Part shown: one piece after another, positions 4,732 through 5,717 of the stretch
Numbering within the stretch: the first letter of the stretch is position 1
How the letters are laid out: every line of letters starts with the position of its first letter
The notes under the pieces: generated by a model
Database searches by the model: none
The model's input: the letters and a program-made list of their open reading frames with translations, nothing else
What the model was told of the DNA's origin: nothing
Source of the DNA: an uncultured bacterium
Lineage (GTDB): Bacteria > Cyanobacteriota > Vampirovibrionia > Gastranaerophilales > Gastranaerophilaceae
Direction: 5' to 3'
DNA: 5,717 nucleotides
NCBI GenBank assembly: GCA_937894665.1
Contig: CALAWF010000258.1
Location: 1 to 5,717, forward strand
Program-made: the position numbers and the translations under genes

Positions 4732-5717
4732 TTGGTAAAGGTATCGATAATAGTTCCTGTATATAACGTGGAAAAATATCTTTCAAAGTGCTTGGAAAGT
4801 TTGATTAGCCAAACATTGAAAGATATAGAAATTATCTGTGTAAATGATGGTTCTACCGATAACTCATTAAGCATCTTAAAAGAATATGCAAATAAAGATT
4901 CAAGAATAAAAATTATTGATAAACAAAATGAAGGAGTCGCAATTGCTCGAAATATTGCACTTGAACAAGCTGCAGGTGAGTATATCGGATTTGTTGATAG
5001 TGATGATTATATCGATTTAGATTATTTTGAAAAACTTTATAATACCGCAACAAAAAACAACTCAGATATAGCAGTAGCAAGTATTTTAAAACATAAAAAA
5101 TATTTTGATAAATATAATGTTAGATATTTAGAAGAACAAGTTGTTGAAAATATTCAAGAAAAGATTAAACTTTGCGGAGATAAAAAACATTTCTTTTTCT
5201 ATGCTTGGAATAAGATTTATAAAACCGATTTAATAAAGAATAATAAAATAAAATTCACTGAAGGACAGATTTATGAAGATGTAATGTTTGCGATGAATGC
5301 TCTTTACTTTTCAAATAAAGTTGTATCTGTTCCAAATACTAAATATCACTATGTAGAACGAAATAATTCATTGGTTAAATATAAAGATAAAGCAGGTAAA
5401 AAAGCAGAGGATTTAACTAAAGCATATACGGATTTACAAGAGTTTTGTCAAGACAAAAATATCATTTTACCTGAAAGATTGAATTATTATACTAAAAAGA
5501 ATATTTGTTTATTTTTTACAGAATATATTGGAAAATATCAAAAGAAATTCAAACTTTTTAAATTAATTCCAATAGTTAAAATTGTTGACTATTCTGAAAC
5601 AAGAAATCTTGTGAATATTTTGGGTATAAAAATAAAAATTGCTAAAAAGGAAATCGCAAAAGCAAGAAAAGAAAATGTTTTCTATCAGTATAAAAAGAAT
5701 AATGTAGATATAACACA
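4732..5717 (+). CDS. Family 2 glycosyltransferase (second copy), runs off the window
   Basis: At least 328 residues are present and the frame is still open at the end. The start is TTG at 4732: GAGAGG (4721-4726) lies 5 nt upstream, an in-frame stop at 4717-4719 rules out any longer form, and the SIIVPVYN signature begins at residue 5. Other GT2 features are VNDGS (37-41), DSDD (89-92, metal and nucleotide-sugar binding), WNKIY (159-163), E177 and ED (182-183). It should transfer a sugar onto a surface glycan at the cytoplasmic face. About 56% identity over 100 residues with the enzyme at 99-968 marks them as paralogues. The C-terminal part holds FKLIPIVKI (about 275-283) and ILGIKIKI (296-303), similar to the tail motifs of the first copy, followed by a Lys-rich tail. 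It probably has its own upstream promoter, since a terminator ends at 4540, but I could not identify one. Confidence 0.92.
   Translation, partial: MVKVSIIVPVYNVEKYLSKCLESLISQTLKDIEIICVNDGSTDNSLSILKEYANKDSRIKIIDKQNEGVAIARNIALEQAAGEYIGFVDSDDYIDLDYFEKLYNTATKNNSDIAVASILKHKKYFDKYNVRYLEEQVVENIQEKIKLCGDKKHFFFYAWNKIYKTDLIKNNKIKFTEGQIYEDVMFAMNALYFSNKVVSVPNTKYHYVERNNSLVKYKDKAGKKAEDLTKAYTDLQEFCQDKNIILPERLNYYTKKNICLFFTEYIGKYQKKFKLFKLIPIVKIVDYSETRNLVNILGIKIKIAKKEIAKARKENVFYQYKKNNVDIT

Noticed and set aside
4658..4738. 26-residue frame ending over the TTG start of the second glycosyltransferase, a possible leader peptide.
   Set aside because: It has no ribosome binding site and no attenuator-like structure follows. 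The overlap is most likely chance.
4620..4874. Minus-strand frame across the start of the second glycosyltransferase.
   Set aside because: It runs opposite conserved GT2 motifs and has no credible start signals.

Overview
The window is AT-rich (low-GC) bacterial DNA. It carries envelope and surface-glycan genes interrupted by a small accessory region. The 238-aa protein on the minus strand has a short 'AFKG' motif near its N-terminus followed by glycine/alanine-rich hydrophobic segments. From memory this pattern is common in gut Candidatus Gastranaerophilales (Melainabacteria/Vampirovibrionia). I therefore suggest that lineage with moderate confidence, by recall rather than by search.

Layout, left to right. 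(a) Positions 1-968 hold the last codons of an ABC exporter of the MsbA type, then a family 2 glycosyltransferase 11 nt downstream, closed by a strong bidirectional terminator. (b) Positions 1038-1754 (minus) encode the FKG-motif protein, with a good Shine-Dalgarno and an extended -10 promoter. (c) Positions 1864-2064 (minus) encode an unrecognised 66-aa protein whose reading frame runs through a run of nine G. (d) Positions 2166-2708 (plus), divergent from it, encode a catalytic-domain-only tyrosine recombinase of 180 aa with all catalytic residues visible. (e) Positions 2710-2880 hold a pair of 26-bp inverted repeats (23/26 identical, 15 bp perfect) around a 119-bp segment that contains an outward-facing promoter. 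(f) Positions 2916-4473 hold a FemAB-like acyltransferase and a half-size EamA transporter, probably one operon, ended by a terminator. (g) From 4732 to the window end runs a second, paralogous family 2 glycosyltransferase with a TTG start.

The main discovery is (d)+(e)+(f). A FimB/FimE-sized recombinase gene stops one base before an inverted-repeat-bounded promoter segment, which in the orientation shown fires into the FemAB/EamA operon. I read this as a DNA-inversion ON/OFF switch, captured here in the ON state. The G9 tract in the small divergent gene is a second possible phase-variation device, of the slipped-strand type. The window therefore looks like a phase-variable cell-surface locus. 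The repeats and motifs are read directly from the sequence; inversion and its effect on expression are inferred.

No gene-free stretch exceeds 300 bases. The longest, 4474-4731, holds a terminator and a weak recombinase-site-like dyad but no promoter I can call with confidence. I found no rRNA, tRNA, CRISPR or insertion sequence.
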